Positions 1-34,220 of a stretch of 64,000 bases of DNA are shown here, piece by piece; the first letter of the stretch is position 1, and each line of letters starts with the position of its first letter. The stretch is taken from NCBI RefSeq assembly GCF_035594125.1, contig NC_087163.1:7067501-7131500 (forward strand), in the 5' to 3' direction. A program made the position numbers and the translations under genes. This DNA comes from Scylla paramamosain. Its lineage: Eukaryota > Arthropoda > Malacostraca > Decapoda > Portunidae. The notes beneath the pieces are model-generated. The model was not told the origin of the DNA, made no database searches, and saw only the letters and a program-made list of their open reading frames with translations.

Positions 1-473
1 AAAGCCATTCCTTACCATACAGGTGGCCTCGTGCAGCTTCCCTAATTTAGGTCTGATGAAGGGACTGCAAGGAAAGACGCGGGAACATATAAGTAAAGTC
101 ATAGAATCTTAAAAAAAAATAAATATCTCCATTAGTAATTGTCATGGTCGTTTATAGCTGCATACATTAATTATTTTTACTAAATACGAGTAAGTTTAAG
201 TCTTAGGATCGGTTCCACAATCTGTCATTCTTGTAAGCCACTAAACCACACTGCATATCAAGTTCTTTAGGTTTTTCTACAAGGTTTCAAAGGCTAACAA
301 ACTGAGGACTGATTATGTTAGAGCCCTAAGTTAACTTTCTCGGACTATAAACTGTCCCTTACAATACTGAGGTGTGACTTGATATTCCTACAAATATAGA
401 TACGTCCTTGAACCACCACCTTCCAAAGTCAACAAGGTTAAGTAAATATTTGGTGATGTTACTTCTCCCTTTA

Positions 474-547
<74 letters not shown>

Positions 548-2225
548 AATTCCCGTCATATTTCGCGCATTTTTACTAAGTTTATCTCTCCGTTGACGTC
601 TTCACCACTCATACATTCCGGACACGTTCACGTTTATCTTTCGATCTTCAGTAACTCTCCCCTCTCCCTCCCCATTTCACCTTCTCACCACCACCTTCCC
701 CTCTCACCTGCTCTGGCGCCACAGGAAAGTTTGTATAGGAAGAGGGACCGCCAGCTCCTCCCTCTCCCACTCCTCGTCTGAACACTTCCTCTTCCCCATC
801 CCTCCGTCAGCAACTTCGTCAGTGTGCTGGGAGAGCCGGGCAATCTCCTTCCTCAGGCACTCAGATGCTTCCGGGGGATGTGCTCAGGCGTGGGTCGTGG
901 CTGCCTATGTTATTTACATCCTTTCTTCATTCTGATTTTCAATGGAAGAGGAAAGAACACGGTTGTTTTAAGCTCGTAAATATTCGAGGTGTGAATAACA
1001 TCTACCCACTCACCACTTATAAATGGAAGCACGTTCTACATACTGAACATAAACCATGAGGCCATTCATCACGTATCACTATTACAGACACTCGCACACT
1101 TGTGCATGAAAATGTGAGCGAGCACGTAATTTCAATCGTCGTTATGGGGTACAATACGGAGATTTATATTCCGTGCCTGGCAGCGCCACCACTTACACAG
1201 CCCTTCTCCGCCGAGGGGGCGGAAGCGACTGACGGAGGGATGCTGGCCAGCGTTACAAACTCCCGGGGCTCCCTTCCTGCGCATTCTCAGTGGTAATATT
1301 TAGACAGCAGGCTAGTATCGAGCAATGAATCACTGGAGGATTTGCTTCATTATATTTTGAGTTACACGCCAAACGTTAATTTGATTTTCCTTCTTACGTC
1401 CCTACTCCTGGTGATCTCCCTGCTGCCGCCCATCGACTGCCTGAACTATTGTGCCATTACTGCTGGGGCGGGGCGGGACGAGGTCACTGGGAACTACACA
1501 TCTCTGTTTTCTTCGGGAGACGCCCGCCTCACTTCCTCGTGCTTTAAGTTTAGTGTGGAAGCAATATCTATTTGGAGAGAAAAATAAGCAATGTTTGCTT
1601 AAAATTTGGTTTTATTACCCTCTCGAGATTCACACGCCGGGACTAAAATAAAATAGCATTAGCAAGCATGAAGAAAGTGCGGGTTTCAATTAGTATAAGT
1701 TTGTATGCCCGCGAGAACGTCTGACTTTTTCCACCTGATTACGCTGATGTCATAAACACGATGGTGAGGCAGGATTCTTTTTTTTTTTTTTTTTCCAGAC
1801 ACTCTTAAGAGACAACTTTACTTTGGTGGCGTCATTACTTAGGTGTGCACACTACACACAGTTGCTGCATTCCGGGAAGTCAAAAGTGGTTCAGGCTTCG
1901 TGCGTGCAATCTGGGAAGACTGCCCAGCGTTTTGTATAATTCTTGTACACTTGGATATGTTAATGCAGCCTTGGAGGAACGTGATTCTCATTGAGTGCAT
2001 AACCACGTATACTCTCCTAGCTACATCAATACACATTAGTCACACTCCAGGAACATGCAATAAGTGAACTATCTAATGATTTACAGACAAACTGATTATT
2101 GCACCGCTCATAAACCGGATACAGACACACGAACAGGATACAGCAGCGTAACTCTGTTATGCAAAATAAATAAATAAGTAAACAGATCCGAAAACAAGTA
2201 AAACAATAAATTAAATAAAAGCAGA

Positions 2226-2264
<39 letters not shown>

Positions 2265-2736
2265 ATGAAACAACAAATAATTTAATAGTTAATTGATCAA
2301 TCAACCAAATAAATAAATATATAAAATACTAGCAGTGATAACAGATAAAATTGATAATAGAACTCCAGTGTGGACAGGGTCAAAGGAAACTGCGAAACGC
2401 CCAAGGGAACATGGATGTCACGCCGGGCCCCGCTTCCGTCACGTTAACGGAGGGACTTTGCCCACAGCATTAACTATATAGCACATGTGGATTGCATAAA
2501 TGTTTCAGTCACGCACTCAACAATTCCACATATTGATGATACCTTTGATGCTGGCATGGGAAAAGTAAACGAAGAAAACTGAAACCAGAGGCACGAGGAA
2601 GATGTGGAAGAAAAGTAGTACAATGAAGAAAGACTGCGTTCATTCTCAGAAACAAAGAGAAGGGCACAATGCAGAGCAAGGATGAGGAAGACAACGGGTC
2701 ATTCCTACGGCGTCGCGTCGCATTCCTGACATAATA
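1..2736. other. Unannotated leading region
   Basis: I recognise no gene here. The stretch holds a (CT)n microsatellite at 479-544, a poly-T run near 1777-1794, and (AAAT)n repeats at about 2160-2330. A somewhat GC-richer patch around 1180-1530 could hold an exon, but no protein similarity was recognised. The short open frames around the CT repeat encode only Leu-Ser or Arg-Glu runs. Confidence 0.5.
479..544. repeat. (CT)n microsatellite
   Basis: A pure CT dinucleotide run of about 66 bp. It gives artificial LSLS and RERE open frames on the two strands. Confidence 0.95.
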
Positions 2737-3165
2737 TCAGTTACGTGAGCTGGGGACCGGGTGTCTGCTGGGTGTTGGCGGCTTCGGTTCTATCCGGCAG
2801 GCAAACCTGGAGGGGCATGAGCTGGTTGTTGGGGAATTTAAGAAGGAGCAACGCGTGCAGCTTTCGGGAGAGGGTCGTGTGCTGATGGAGCTGGTGGGAG
2901 CGAGCGGAATGACTCGGCTTCTGGGTGTGTGCCAGAGTCCATCTGCCTGGTGCAAGAGTTTGTTGACCTCACTTACGATAAATATTTGATGCAGAGTTCG
3001 GTAAGACAGTTTCTGGAGTCATTCGTCAGCGTCTGGGTGAAGTGCACCACAAATGAACTCAAGGCCAACAACGTTACCTTTCGTGCCACTGTCGCGCAGC
3101 CAGAGTGCTTGCAGATGCTTGCCGCATCAAGACAAACTTTGCGAAGGCAAAATGGGATTTGACCG
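2737..3165 (+). pseudogene. Protein-kinase-like fragment, frameshifted
   Basis: The + strand from about 2757 reads LGVGGFGSIRQANLEGHEL, which fits a kinase glycine-rich loop (LGxGGFGxV). It continues as GEGRVLMELVGASG and RLLGVC, as in an alpha-C helix and beta-4 region. Near 2935 the similarity moves to another frame (CLVQEFVDLTYDKYL), and at about 3040-3075 it reads TTNELKANNVTF, resembling a catalytic loop of the form HNDLKxxNV. The beta-3 position where the ATP-binding Lys would be expected reads VVGEF, so the Lys is missing, and the catalytic Asp position reads Glu. The frame change and the lost key residues point to a decayed copy. The exact kinase family is not identified, and the ends are approximate. 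The reading is by motif only and could be refuted by a profile search. Confidence 0.5.
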
Positions 3166-3279
3166 AGCGATGGTGCAAGGTGACGAAGAGGAGAGGGTGG
3201 ATGACGATGCAAGGCAAGAAATACGCATTTTTATTCAATTTCAGAAACGATCTCACTGATGAGGCCAATAAATATACTA

Positions 3280-3314
3280 CCAAAAAATAAATAAATAAAT
3301 AAATAAATAAATAT
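3280..3314. repeat. (AAAT)n microsatellite
   Basis: A short tetranucleotide run directly after the kinase-like fragment. It could be a decayed A-rich tail of a retrocopy, but no target-site duplication was found. Confidence 0.7.
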
Positions 3315-3619
3315 CACTCGGTGATATTTATTTTATCTTCGTCAGGCTACATCACTGTTTTATTTAAATAATTTAGACTCTTTCAGACTTCCACAGTCAT
3401 TTCAATGGAAAACAACGATAAATGTTAAGTATTCAACAGACATGCTGGCGCTATCAGTCTTCGGATGCGGGTAACTGCCCGATGACTGTTGTTGAAGGCA
3501 CCACTGCTTTGCGTTACTTTTGCGTAAATGTCAATGATCGGGGATATGACGATACGAAGCGACAGTTCGTGAATGGAGACTAGAGATACGGGCCTTAGAA
3601 TCAAGCACTTACTAAACCT

Positions 3620-4032
3620 GCATAGGCATCACCTGACACAACCAACCACTTACACAGACAACACTACCAGATTCAAACACTTACTCAGACAACTCTTTAC
3701 ATAACCAAAGACTCACTAAAACTGCACAGACAACACTACACAAAACCACATATTTATACAGGTAACACTTCTAAAAGCCAAGCAATTCAAATAATACAAA
3801 TCAGAACCAAACACTTACATAGAAAACGTTAACAGATTCAGACATTCCAATAAACAGCACCACCAGAACCAAAATTTTGATCAGACAACAATTTACAAAG
3901 CCAGCCACTCACATGAGTTGCACAGGTAACATTGCACACAGCCAAACCCTTGCACAGACAACACTCAACAAAGCCAAACTCTTACACATACTATACAACA
4001 TAGAACCAAACACTCACTTAGATACTTTACTA
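3620..4032. repeat. Degenerate minisatellite, about 32-40 bp period
   Basis: The motif 'accaaacacttacacagaca' recurs in diverged form about ten times. Each copy is followed by a variant of 'acactacacaaagcc'. The period varies from about 32 to 60 bp because of indels. A poly-A run at about 4031-4054 ends the block, and weaker similar text returns near 4320-4395. No coding potential is evident. Confidence 0.65.
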
Positions 4033-4094
4033 AAAAAAAAAAAAAAAAAAAAAAGAAATAATTAAATAAAAATAAATAAATAAACAAATAAATA

Positions 4095-4165
<71 letters not shown>

Positions 4166-4188
4166 TAATAATAATAATAAAAAATAGA

Positions 4189-4219
<31 letters not shown>

Positions 4220-4225
4220 ATGAAA
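4033..4225. repeat. A-rich, (TAAA)n and (TAA)n simple repeats
   Basis: Poly-A is followed by (AAAT)n, a (TAA)n tract at about 4097-4180 with a few TGA/CAA interruptions, then (AAAT)n again. The open frames here are only Leu, Tyr or Asn runs. Confidence 0.9.
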
Positions 4226-5200
4226 AACAAAGATTTCACCAAACAGCACCCCACACACTGGAAATTAAACATATATCTCTTCCTTGAACTTCATTAAATT
4301 CATCGAATCCACTTGAACAGGTCTAACATAAGCTAAACTCCATAAAAGCAAAACAGACAGCACTATTTCACATTACCAAACACTAACACACTTTACTCCT
4401 CCTCTTCCTCATTCTTCTCGCCTAATCTTTCTCCATCCTCCCCCTTCCTACTTCTGTTTCCTCCATCTTCCTACTCCTTGTTCTCCACTTTTCCAGTTAC
4501 ATCTCTTTCTATATGCAGGAAATGCCGGATAGTGATCAGATTTTTAGAGCAAAAGAGAATGGGAAGCTGATAGATATTTCCATAACTAAGGACATAGTGG
4601 AACAAGAGACAGAAAGGCTGAAAAAGTTTGTCACTGGGACCGGATCAACTATATCCTAGAATGCTAAATGTTGTGTGTGTGTGTGTGTGTGCGCGTGTGT
4701 TTAGGAAGTTAAGTTCAATGCAGTCGTCAGTTTGTGTGCATGTATGGTCATGTTTTCTTTAGGTCAAAGAAAGGAAGGTGACGGGAGGTTGAAGGCGGTC
4801 ATATATGTACAAAGGAATACAAAGGAAAGCCAAACAGTAACAGACCTTTTGGTCCTTGCAAAGCTGTTTGGTATACAACATAGAACCAAAGGAACCAAGA
4901 GGAGGAGGAGGAGGAGGAGGAGGAGGAGGAGGAGGAGGAGGAGGAAATATGAAGTCAAAAAAATGGTGTCAGTCTGGCTATAAATAAACTCACATTTACG
5001 TATTTTTATCAATTTCACTATAAATACAAAGCATTGTTCAGCATGAGACCAGTTTCAAGGATGAGTGAGAGACGAACTGCCTGAAGCCACGACACAGTAC
5101 GTGATCTTACAAAAGCAGCTCAGGAATCCAACTAAAACTTATGGATCAGTGAACCACTAGTTACTATCTTTAGAAAATCACAAGATTTAGAAGTATCGAT
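4226..5200. other. Non-coding stretch with GT and AGG repeats
   Basis: This holds a pyrimidine-rich segment near 4390-4510, a short (GT)n at about 4670-4692 and an (AGG)n tract at about 4900-4943. I recognised no gene. Confidence 0.5.
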
Positions 5201-5204
5201 AATG

Positions 5205-5801
<597 letters not shown>

Positions 5802-5809
<8 letters not shown>

Positions 5810-8800
5810 CATTGAGAGTCGCCGGAGGGTCTTAAAAATATAAATAGACTCCGCAGTAATGTATTTATTCAGTAATGTATTTAATTTACTTACATACTTC
5901 TGTAGGATAGCGTAAAGATTCTCCTGAACACAAAATAACAAAAGAAGCGCGGTAATAAATCACTTGTAATACGAGTAGCATTCATGTGTACTACTCGTAG
6001 GAAGGAAAGGAAAGGAGATGTGCTCATTTACTAATTCCACCACGTATGTATTGGAAAATAACTAGAGACTAACTGAATTTACTGTCACTCATGCACTAGA
6101 AGGCTAACTAAAGAATAATTTGTGTTGAGTTTAATGTCACTATTTTTTTTCTTTTTACGTAAGAGGGCCACTGGCCAAGTGCAACAAAAAAATTAAATAA
6201 TAAAAAAACAAGATCCACTTAAATGCCAATTCCCAGAGCAATTCCAAATAGAACAATCAAACAGCAGAAGATAAGTGCCTCGAAACCTCCCTCTTGAAGT
6301 AGTTCAAGTCATAGGAAGGAGGAAATACGGAAACAGGCTGGAAGTTTCAGAGTTTACCAGAGAAAGGGATGAATGATTAAGATTACTGGTTACTTACTCT
6401 TGCATTAGAGAGGTGGACAGAGTAGGGGTGAGAGAAAGAAGAAAGTCTTGTGCAGTGAGGACGCTGGAGGAGGGGACGCATGCCGTTAGCAAGATCAGAA
6501 GAGCAGTTAGCATGAAAATAGAGGGAGATAGCAAGAGATGCAACATTGCGGGGATGAGAGAAAGGCTGAAGACAGTCAGTTAGAGAGAGGAGTTGATAAG
6601 ACGAAAAAACTGGCGCCTAACTTCATGGAAGCTGTTTTAGCTAAATATGAGATGTGAAGTTTCAAGCTTAGATTATAAGTAAAGGACAGACCGAAGATGT
6701 TCAGTGTAGAAGAGCAGGACAGTTGAGTGTCATTGAAAAAGAGGGGACAGTTGTCTGGAAGGTTGTATCGAGTTGATAGATGGGAGAAGTGAGTTTTTGA
6801 GGCATTGTACAATACTAAGTTTGCTCTGCCCAAACATAAATTTTAGAGAGATCAGAAGTCAGGTATTCTGTGGCTTTCTTGCATGAGCTGTTTATTTCCT
6901 GAAGGGTTGGACGTCTATGAAAAGACGTGGAAAAGTGCAGAGTGGTATCATTAGTGTAGGAGTGGATAGGACAAGAAGTTTGGTTTAGATCATTAATGAG
7001 AGGAAGAAAGTGGGTGACAGGACAGAACCCTGAGGAACGCCACTGTTAATAGACTTAGGAAAAGAACAATGACCGTCTACCACAGCAGCAATAGAACGGT
7101 CAGAAAAGGAGACTTGAGATAGTTACAGAGAGAAAGATGTAAGCCGTAGGAGGGTAGTTTGTAAATTAAAGCTTTGTGCCAGATTCAATTAAATTAAAGC
7201 TTTGTGCATAGCTTTTGCTATGGCTAAGGCAACAGCAAAAGTTTCACCAAAATCCCTAAAAGAGAATGACCAAGAGTCAGTAAGGAGAGCCAGAAGATCA
7301 CAGTAGAGTAATCTCGACGGAACTCATACTGACGATCAGATATAAGGTTGTGAAGTTAAGGATAGATTAAAAAACTTTAGAGAGGCAGGAAATTAAAGCA
7401 ATAGGACGATAGTTTGAGGGATTAGAGCGGTCACCTTTTTTTAGGAGCAGGTTGAATGTAAACAAACTTTCAGCAAGAAGGAAAGGTAGATGCTGATAGA
7501 TAGAGATGGAAGAGTTTGACTAGGCAAGGTGCAAGCACAGAACTACAGTTTCGGAGAACAATAAGAGGGACCCTATCAGGTCCATAAACTTTTCGAGGGT
7601 TAAGGCCAGCGAGGGCATGGAAATCATCACTGCGAAGGATCTTAATGGGTAGCATGAAACAGTCGGAGGGTGATGGAGAGGGAGGAAGAAACCCTAAATC
7701 ATCCAAAGTGGAGTTTTTAGCAATGGTTTGAGCAAAGAGTTCAGTTTCAGAAACAGAAGAGATGGCAGTAGTACCATCAGATTGAAATAAAGGAGGGAAA
7801 GATGAAGAAGCAAAGTTATTGGAGACGTTTTTGGATGGATACCTGAAGTCACGAGGGGAATTAGATCTTGAAAGATTTTAATGCTCTATTTATGAAGGAG
7901 TTTTTGGGTAGCTGGAGAACAGACCTGGCATGATTCCGAGCAGAAATATAATGTGCATGAGATTCAGGTGATGGAAGGCTCAAGTACATTTTGTGGGCCA
8001 CCTCTCTATCATGAATAGCACGAGAACTGGCTGTGTTAAACCTGTTATACGCTCAGCACGCAGAGACAGGTCTCTGACACGGAAGCAAAAGTCATTCCAA
8101 GAAATATCAGAATAATATCTCCTCACGTCCGCCAATTAGCAGAGGCAAAACGCCAGAGGCACCTCCGCTTTGCGGGATCCTGAGGAGGGATTGGAGCGAT
8201 AGGATAAGATACAGATATGAAGTTGTGATCGGAGGAATAGGGTGTAGTTGCTCTAGGTCGTGGAGGAGAGCAAAGTTAAAGGCTAGTTCGCCAGTGAAGG
8301 GAGAGGAAAGCCAAAGCTGGAGATAAATATTGAAGTGTCCTAAAATACAGATATCCACAAAAGGGAAGAGAGTCAGGATGTGCTCCAGTTTGGAAATTCA
8401 GTAGTCAAAGAATTCTTTATAGTCAGAGGAGTTAGGTGAGAGGTATACAGCACAAATAAATTTAGTTTGAGTGACTCTGTAGTCGTAGCCAGATGAAGGA
8501 AAATTTAGAAGATTCAAGAGCGTGGGTATAAGAGCAAGTTAAGTCGTTGCGCACATAGACGCAACATCCAGCTTTGGATTGAAAATGAGGATAGAGAAAG
8601 TAGAAGGGAACAGAAAATGGGTACTGTCATTTGCCTCAGACACCTGTGTTTCGGTGAGGAAAAGAACATGAGATTTAATAAAGGAGAGATGGTGTTCTAC
8701 AGAATGAAAATTAGAGCTAACGCCGGGAATGTTGCAGAAATTAAGGAAGAAAAAGTTGAGGGGGGCGGGGGTGTCAAGACATTTAGGATCGATACTAGAA

Positions 8801-9188
8801 GAGCAGTCCGACCTGCGGACATTTGTGGCCCCCTCCCCAGACGGGGGATCCAAGGCTGGTGTAGAAGTCGCCATATTTAGTTTAAAATTTTGAGTGAAGG
8901 ATGTGTGTGTAATTAGGTGCATGTAGTTTTGTGTGAAGAAAGAGAGTTGTCTTTAGAGGGCAGGCTGTGACTGTCCCCTTGTGTTGTGAGACCCAGTGGA
9001 AAACGTTCCCTGAGGTCACAGTTCGGTTATTGAAAGTTCCAGTGCTGACCCAGTGCTTCAGACCTCACTAGGAGTAATCATCGTTTCGGCAGATGTTTAC
9101 TGCCTCCTCCTATGTTCACACATGTTTCACACATGTTCACGCATTTTTGGTCGCGACCAAGAAAAGAATGGGAACCACTGATCTAGAT
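5802..9188. mobile_element. 3.4 kb insertion flanked by 8-bp duplication (hAT-like end)
   Basis: The CR1-like copy is cut after 'atctagat' (5802-5809) and resumes after a second 'atctagat' (9181-9188). The right inner end reads 'tgggaaccactg' at 9169-9180. Its complement, CAGTGGTTCCCA, is the classic hAT terminal motif, and 8 bp is the hAT target-duplication length. The left inner end (cattgagagtcgcc at 5810) is a poor partner, so it is either diverged or deleted. Inside lies an antisense jockey-like copy. The duplication is visible in the sequence; the hAT assignment is inference. Confidence 0.55.
6140..9110 (-). mobile_element. Jockey-like non-LTR retrotransposon, copy 1 (degenerate)
   Basis: On the minus strand this copy runs from a GGAGGAGGCAGTAAAC 5' end at about 9110 to an A/T-rich 3' end near 6140. 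Pieces of an ORF2 survive: endonuclease segments (residues like FLTETQVSEAND and ILGHFNIYLQLW), reverse transcriptase (DGFMLP..NPRKVYGPDRVPLIVLRNC), and a C-terminal part ([28 protein letters not shown]). Many frameshifts and stops make it inactive. It is collinear with copy 2 at 16.58-19.86 kb, which anchors the ends. The family is jockey-like by overall EN-RT layout, and the clade is not certain. Confidence 0.8.
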
Positions 9189-10090
9189 TAGCAGTAATGT
9201 TAATAAATTTGCGGATGACACTAAAATATGTAGATTAATTAGGTCGGATTCGGATGCCATCGCCTTGCAGGCAGACTTAGATAGGATGAATGAATGGACA
9301 GGCAGATGGCAAATATAGTTTGATATTAAAAAATGTAAAGTACTTAGCGTAGGTAGAAGAAACTCACACAGTAGATAAACAATCAAGAACGAAGTTCTGA
9401 TAAGTTCAGAAAACGAAAAATATTTAGGATTTATTGTTAGCTTTAATTTCCGTCTGAGGAAACAATGGATAGAGCCAGAAGCAAAGCAAATCGTTCATTA
9501 AGATTAACTTTTAGTTGTGTAAAAAAGCAGATGTCCCGAAGTAATATTACAGTTATATTTGGCACTGGTCGGACCTCATCTAGATTATGCTGTGTAGTTC
9601 TGGTCTCCATATCATAAGAAGGATACAAGTCTATGAGAATGATTACAAAGGAGAATGACTAAAATTGTACAGGAGATGAGGGATATTCCCTACGAAAGAA
9701 GACTGAAGCTTTTAAGTTTATATTTCTTAGAGAGGCGTAGGTTAAAAAGGGACCTGATAGAGGTCTTGAAATGGTATAGGAGATATAACAAGAGTGACGT
9801 AAGCAAAATTCTTAGGTTCAGTAATCAGGATAGAAAAAAAATAATAAGTTCAAGCTTGAAAAGTTAGATTTAAGAAAGAGACTGGTAGAAATTGGTTCCC
9901 AAACAGAGCGGTAGATGAAAGGAATGGATTCAGTAATCAGGCTGTTAGTGCTGAGTCATTAGGGAGCTTGAAAAGATCAGACAAGTTTATGGATTTGAAT
10001 AACAGTGGAAATAGGTATGCATGTTTCATATAGGGACTGCCACGTATAGGCCTGATGGCTTTTTGCAACATTATTTTCTTATGTTATTAT
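9181..10090 (+). mobile_element. CR1-like non-LTR retrotransposon, 3' part (split copy)
   Basis: This continues the copy begun at 5205. It reads NKFADDTKICRL (the F/YxDD catalytic box), then DLDRMNEWTGRWQ, the thumb, and then a C-terminal block with RRRLKRDLIEVLKWYRRYN and 'GFLQHYFLM'-type text. Stops and shifts are common. It ends in AT-rich DNA near 10090. Confidence 0.75.
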
Positions 10091-10547
10091 TCTTAAAACA
10101 TATACATTTTTTTTTTTTTGTTATTTTATTGTATCTCCTTTTCCTTTTATTTCCTTTTCCTCTTCTCTCTTTATCTTTTCTCTGGAGCTTCGTGTCGCAT
10201 ACACGACGCACTCTGTATTACTGCTATATGTGTAAGAATTATCCGCATCTGCATCCGCAACCGGGGATATCAAATTATTTGCAAAATTATATTACAGATA
10301 CTTTTTCAACAAATAACTAATCCTGATTACCTCATTCACAAGCTCAAAAACATGATTAATAATTTTCGAATACAGAAAATATTTTTTTCCAAAAATAATA
10401 TTTTTTTTTTTTTGCAGTAAAGCCACACAACCACTCTCCACCAAAAAAAAAAAAAAAAAAATCTACATTTTTTCTGAGTTCAATAAATGATGTTAATGAT
10501 TAAAAAAATAAGTAGCAGTTTTCCACGGAAAGGCCCTATGATATCCA

Positions 10548-10618
<71 letters not shown>

Positions 10619-12119
10619 AGTAATAATAATAAAAATTACGTGACTGAGAAATTAGTTCCACAGAAAAATCGAAAATTAACTACATGATTATATAAAAGTA
10701 CATAATTATATACCCTATTTTTTCACAATCTGTTAAGAAGAAGAAAAAAGAAGAAGACGAAGAAATAATCAAGTAATAGCACAATAAATGTTTTTTTAAA
10801 TTCCACTAAATCCTAAAAAAATCCAGTTTAAAAGCCAGAAATCTGACTAAAGACATTAGGAAAAAATGCCCATATCATGAATAGTCTTATGACCTTCTGC
10901 CATCAAACTGTATCGACTCAAGCCTCCCTCACAATCAAGCCCATCATGCTCATCCATCATCCTTGTCCATAAATTTCTTTGGTATTCTATTGACTCTGCA
11001 CCAAAAACCTGATAGCTGAGTCTGTTTGATGAAACGTCGATCTAACATGCTATTTTAGAACTTTTTTTTTTTCGTATCTTTTCATCCAACAAGCATTTAT
11101 ATCCTCCCACATACACAATACAAGTCAAGGATTACATTTTTCTTCTGTTCTGTAGCTATGTGTGTACGCAGTTTTCTCTGCTACCTGAAATCACTGATAA
11201 AAAAAAAAAAAAAACAGTAACTTAACTTTTAATACCGCCTGTAGCTGGTTGTTATGTAGTTAAAATAATCAGTCTAGTTGGGATCTTCAGGTCCGTTGCT
11301 ATTTAAAATCCAAGTATATGATATTCACTTGTATTTACTTGTATATTCCTTGAAACCTTCTCTTCAAGCTCAGTAGTCTAATGGAAGTTTGGAGTAATTG
11401 CAATTTAAGACATAACCAATAACAGAAGTGATAGAGTAGGTCAAACCATTTTAGTATTTATAGTTTTATTTCTGCTCCAAAGAATAGTATATCGATATGA
11501 ACTAACAAGTGTTATACTGTCATTAGTAGAGGATTAAAATCATTAGTTGCGGTTGAGAATAAACGGCCCCATAACATCCTACCACATTTTAGATCAACAT
11601 GGTACCGATATTTTTATTTTTATTTTTATTTTTATTTATTTAATTATTCATTTATTTTTTTTACCCGCTTTTCATAGATGACCCTTATCTATGGCCCGGA
11701 ATCCATAACCCTTGATTACAATGACTGCCTACATTTCTGCACTCATTAGGTTCATATTAAAGCCACTCTAGCAATACCTGTACTAGCTTTATTGATTTCT
11801 TTTTCTTTTTCTTTTTTTCTTTTTTTTTTATTAAGTATTAAGTAAGGATATTTGTATTTTTTTTTTTGCTAGATTTCATGTATTGTAGTTATTGAAATGT
11901 TACTAAAAGATAATGTAACCCACAAAAAAGTTTGCATAAGTACGTAGAAACCGCATAATTTACAAAAAGTTGTATGAAAATCCAATGTAAAGCGGTCTGT
12001 GCCTCAACTTATAAGGGTCCCCTACATTTTACTATATTACCCCTAGGCTGGAAACCACTTGAAATTGAAATAATATGTAATTTTTGTTGAAAGTCATAGC
12101 TATTCTTTTATAAAAATAG
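10091..12119. other. AT-rich non-coding region
   Basis: This contains several poly-T and poly-A runs, an (AAT)n tract at about 10549-10632 and a (TTTTA)n run near 11610-11640. I saw no gene. Confidence 0.5.
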
Positions 12120-12247
12120 GTAAATGCATGACACCTCTCACATGACGGAAGGCGGTGCTCAACTGTCTAGCGCGGGGCGTTGTGGGAGATGCCAGGGTTT
12201 GTTTTGGTTACGACGAGGGAAGGCAAGCAGGGGATGTCAGGTGACAG
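12120..12247 (+). promoter_or_regulatory. Candidate first (5' UTR) exon of WDR60
   Basis: A GC-rich island stands out in AT-rich DNA and ends in a strong donor, gacag|gtgagt, at 12247/12248. The next acceptor of good quality is tttcag at 14441-14446, 28 bases before the WDR60 start codon. An upstream ATG at 12142 would stop shortly after splicing, so this exon would be untranslated or carry a short uORF. This is inference from composition and splice signals only. Confidence 0.35.
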
Positions 12248-14446
<2,199 letters not shown>

Positions 14447-14474
14447 TTAAAACAGTGATTTTGGCCGTGATACA

Positions 14475-34078
<19,604 letters not shown>

Positions 34079-34214
34079 AAGTATACACACACAATGTACA
34101 AAAAATTCCTTATTATAAGATTCTAGTCAGTCAAGCTTCATAATGCTGTGCTGTTGCTTGAATTTTCATGTAAGACAGTAAGTCATTCCACTTATTAGAT
34201 AAATATCATCCCAA

Positions 34215-34220
34215 AATAAA
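34215..34220 (+). terminator. Candidate polyadenylation signal of WDR60
   Basis: AATAAA lies 137 bp after the stop codon, the first canonical signal downstream. Its use is inferred from position only. Confidence 0.4.
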
